NCBI GenBank assembly: GCA_023394255.1
Contig: JAEXAZ010000166.1
Span: 1 to 7,175, forward strand
DNA length: 7,175 bases
Origin: Bacillota bacterium
Lineage (GTDB): Bacteria; Bacillota; Clostridia; Oscillospirales; Ruminococcaceae
Direction: 5' to 3'
Part shown: positions 5,242 through 7,175 of the stretch, one piece after another
How the letters are laid out: the number at the start of each line of letters is the position of its first letter
Numbering within the stretch: the stretch's first letter is position 1
Notes under the pieces: model-generated
Database searches by the model: none
What the model was told of the DNA's origin: nothing
Seen by the model: only the letters and a program-made list of their open reading frames with translations
Made by a program: the position numbers and the translations under genes

Positions 5242-5742
5242 TTGAAAATTTATAAGAAAATTACAGATGCAATTGTAAAGGTAACGGGAATTATCCTGAT
5301 GCTTTTGGTTGCGGGCCTTGCGGGGCTGATCATTTTTGAATTGCTCATACGGAATCTGCTGGATAAGTCTTTCCGCGCTTCCATCGAAGTATGCGGTATC
5401 ATGTTTATGTGGATGGCTTTTCTCGGTATCATTTATCTATATGATAAAAGCCGCTTAATGCGGTTCGAAATACTGCTTGCCCGTGTAAAGGAACCTGTGA
5501 CGACGATCCTTTGGTATATCAATAAAATCGTCAGCCTGCTGCTCGGGGCTGTCATGGTGCTTTCTTACATCAACCTTTATCCATATATCAGTACGCGGTA
5601 TTTTTCAACGATTCAGTTTCTCCCCTACTCTTTCCAGTTTCTTCCGATGGCGCTGGCCGGTGGGTTTATGGTGCTGAAGACGATTTATCAGTTGATTGAG
5701 AAATCAACCGTTCCGGCAAAACGTGAAGGGAAAGGCAGGTAA
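5242..5742 (+). CDS. dctQ: TRAP transporter small membrane subunit, DctQ family, 166 aa
   Basis: This is the four-helix membrane subunit of the TRAP transporter, which partners DctM in the cytoplasmic membrane. Hydrophobic segments lie at about 14-36, 48-67, 89-110 and 126-150. Features of the family include Glu49 and the MWMAFLGI stretch (56-63) in helix 2, the basic cytoplasmic turn YDKSRLMRFE (67-76), and the PYSFQFLPMALAG region (128-140) that opens helix 4. The length is normal for DctQ. I prefer the TTG start at 5242 because of the well-spaced AAGGGAG; starting at the ATG at 5212 would add ten residues, MHHIVKGVFL. The gene ends 6 nt before dctM, so the two membrane subunits are coupled. 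Expression is probably lower than that of dctP because of the hairpin at 5164-5198. Confidence 0.92.
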   Translation: MKIYKKITDAIVKVTGIILMLLVAGLAGLIIFELLIRNLLDKSFRASIEVCGIMFMWMAFLGIIYLYDKSRLMRFEILLARVKEPVTTILWYINKIVSLLLGAVMVLSYINLYPYISTRYFSTIQFLPYSFQFLPMALAGGFMVLKTIYQLIEKSTVPAKREGKGR

Positions 5743-5748
5743 GAAAGT

Positions 5749-7026
5749 ATGATTCTTTTTGTGATTTCGTTTGCAATACTTTTGATCATCGGAGTGCCGA
5801 TCAGTATCTCTATCGGTGCAAGCGCCGTTTTGGCTTGCCTGTCGCTTGGTTATCCGCTGATGGTCATCGGCCAGAAGATGGTCACGGGAGTTGACTCTTT
5901 CCTGCTGATCGCGGTTCCGCTGTTTATTCTCGCGGGTAACCTGATGAACGCGGGTAAAATTACGGACAAAATCTTCGGTACGGCGAAAGAGCTGGTCGGC
6001 TGGGTCCCCGGCGGCCTCGCGCATGCAAATGTTGTGGCGAGCATTATCTTTGCCGGAATGTCCGGTTCCGCTGTTGCGGATGCCGGCGGCCTTGGCACCA
6101 TTGAGATGGAAGCGATGACGAGCAACGGCTATGACAAAGAGTTTTCGGGCGCTGTAACAGCGGCTTCCTCCGTGATCGGCCCGATTTTCCCGCCAAGTAT
6201 TCCACTGATTATTTATGGCTCTGTTGCCAGTGTCAGTGTCGGAAAGTTGTTCATGGGCGGCATTGTCCCCGGCCTGCTGATGGGCGTAGCTTTGATGATC
6301 CTGATTTACATTTATGCGGTAATCCGCAAATATGAACGGCATCCGTTCAGCCTGCGCGCTCTTGGCAAGCAGCTTGCCCATTCCGTTTTAGCGCTGATTA
6401 CCCCGCTGATCATCCTCGCGGGATTTACAACCGGCTGGTTTACCCCTACCGAGGCTTCCAGTGTTGCGGTTGTTTATTCCCTGGTCATCTCTATTTTTGC
6501 TTACAAGACCATGACCTGGAATGATTTTAAAAAGTGCCTGCTTGATTCGGCGACTTCTTCCGCGAACACCCTGTTTATTATCGGTACTTCCACATTGGTG
6601 AGCTATGTTCTGGTCAAAGAGGGAATTTCCAGACAGATTGCCGATTTCATTCTGGGAATCAGCAGCAACCCTGCGATTATTCTTTTAATCATCAACGTTG
6701 TTCTGCTCATCCTCGGCATGGTTATGGAACCCGGCGCCATTTTGACGCTGATGCTGCCGGTTCTGCTGCCGATTGTCAACGGGCTGAATCTGGATCTTGT
6801 CCATTTTGGTGTCGTAATGGTGCTCAACCTGATGATTGGGCAGGTTACACCGCCGTTTGGCGTCTGCCTGTTTGTGATCTCGGACGTCGGCAATATGAAT
6901 TTGGAACGGCTGTCTAAAGCAGTGCTGCCGTTTATCATACCGCTTGTAATTACGTTACTGCTTTGCACTTATGTTCCGGGCGTTGTCACATGGCTGCCTA
7001 ATCTAATGATTCATTCAGCTGTGTAA
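5749..7026 (+). CDS. dctM: TRAP transporter large membrane subunit, DctM family, 425 aa
   Basis: This is the transport subunit of the TRAP system. It uses an ion gradient, usually sodium, to move substrate delivered by DctP across the membrane without ATP. It is hydrophobic throughout, with roughly a dozen membrane segments and two inverted-repeat halves. Signatures of the family are GVPISISIGASAVLACLSLG near the N-terminus, FAGMSGSAVADAGGLG (101-116), AASSVIGPIFPPSIPLIIYG (to about 157, with GPIFPPSIP at 144-152), TPTEAS (232-237) and GQVTPPFG (364-371). The two GPIFPP / QVTPPFG regions are the paired hairpin motifs at the substrate and ion site. The length is normal and the frame is intact. 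The ATG at 5749 follows the dctQ stop by 6 nt, with AGG (5737-5739) 9 nt upstream at the end of dctQ. Confidence 0.96.
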   Translation: MILFVISFAILLIIGVPISISIGASAVLACLSLGYPLMVIGQKMVTGVDSFLLIAVPLFILAGNLMNAGKITDKIFGTAKELVGWVPGGLAHANVVASIIFAGMSGSAVADAGGLGTIEMEAMTSNGYDKEFSGAVTAASSVIGPIFPPSIPLIIYGSVASVSVGKLFMGGIVPGLLMGVALMILIYIYAVIRKYERHPFSLRALGKQLAHSVLALITPLIILAGFTTGWFTPTEASSVAVVYSLVISIFAYKTMTWNDFKKCLLDSATSSANTLFIIGTSTLVSYVLVKEGISRQIADFILGISSNPAIILLIINVVLLILGMVMEPGAILTLMLPVLLPIVNGLNLDLVHFGVVMVLNLMIGQVTPPFGVCLFVISDVGNMNLERLSKAVLPFIIPLVITLLLCTYVPGVVTWLPNLMIHSAV

Positions 7027-7051
7027 TTTTATCAGAAAAGGAGATTAAATA

Positions 7052-7175
7052 ATGGATATGAAAAGTTTCAGACTGGACGGAAAGGTAGCGCTGGTAACGG
7101 GCGCATCGTATGGGATCGGGTTTGCAATCGCGAGCGGGTATGCCGCGGCGGGAGCGAAGATCGTGTTCAACGATA
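7052..7175 (+). CDS. Short-chain dehydrogenase/reductase (gluconate 5-dehydrogenase / DhuD-like), 3' truncated by window end
   Basis: Only the first 41 residues are present. They form the start of a Rossmann fold: LDGKVALVTGASYGIG (8-23) contains the TGxxxGxG cofactor motif (16-23), and the second beta strand ends IVFND (37-41). An acidic residue at that place generally favours NAD(H) over NADP(H). The opening closely resembles proteins annotated as gluconate 5-dehydrogenase in Firmicutes. That group includes streptococcal DhuD, which reduces 3-deoxy-D-glycero-2,5-hexodiulosonate to 2-keto-3-deoxygluconate. AAGGAG lies 8 nt before the ATG, and the gene begins 25 nt after dctM, so it belongs to the TRAP transcript. 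The catalytic Ser-Tyr-Lys residues lie beyond the window. The SDR assignment is firm; the exact substrate is inferred, partly from the DhuI-like isomerase in the same locus. Confidence 0.85.
   Translation, partial: MDMKSFRLDGKVALVTGASYGIGFAIASGYAAAGAKIVFND

Overview
The window looks like a catabolic locus from a low-to-mid GC Gram-positive anaerobe, most likely a clostridial (Oscillospirales-type) Firmicute. This rests on a lipobox-bearing solute-binding protein with a Ser/Ala-rich linker, strong AGGAGG-type ribosome binding sites, sigma-A-like promoters with 17-nt spacers, GTG and TTG starts, and the family style of the proteins. The genus is a guess.

Layout. On the minus strand, from about 2909 down to 105, lies a tight four-gene operon: the N-terminal transketolase subunit, the C-terminal transketolase subunit, a 212-residue RpiB/LacA/LacB-family isomerase that resembles the streptococcal unsaturated-uronate isomerase DhuI, and a small VOC (glyoxalase-fold) protein. 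It is closed by a strong intrinsic terminator at 37-84. Divergent from it, on the plus strand, is a GntR-type regulator of the FadR/FCD subfamily (3178-3882). After a second regulatory gap comes a complete TRAP transporter: binding lipoprotein DctP (4062-5135), small membrane subunit DctQ (5242-5742) and large membrane subunit DctM (5749-7026). The window ends inside a short-chain dehydrogenase (from 7052) whose N-terminus looks like the gluconate 5-dehydrogenase / DhuD group. A terminator-like hairpin sits between dctP and dctQ.

Regulation. A 13-nt motif, consensus GACATCATACAAT, occurs four times in the two intergenic regions: once before the transketolase operon, once before the regulator and twice, 22 nt apart, before dctP. 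Each copy overlaps or lies just downstream of a good predicted promoter. This is where a repressor would sit, and the FCD regulator encoded between them is the obvious candidate.

How the genes may work together. The TRAP system probably imports an organic acid, plausibly a uronate or uronate-derived acid. The DhuI-like isomerase and the DhuD-like dehydrogenase would together turn a 4-deoxy-5-keto uronate into 2-keto-3-deoxygluconate. The co-transcribed split transketolase does not fit that canonical route and is the most interesting part of the locus: an isomerase making a 2-ketose next to a dedicated transketolase is the logic of the sulfo-transketolase pathway, and might point to a transketolase branch for a sugar acid. 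The substrate cannot be determined from sequence alone. There is no stretch over 300 nt without a gene. The two gaps (2910-3177 and 3883-4061) are regulatory.
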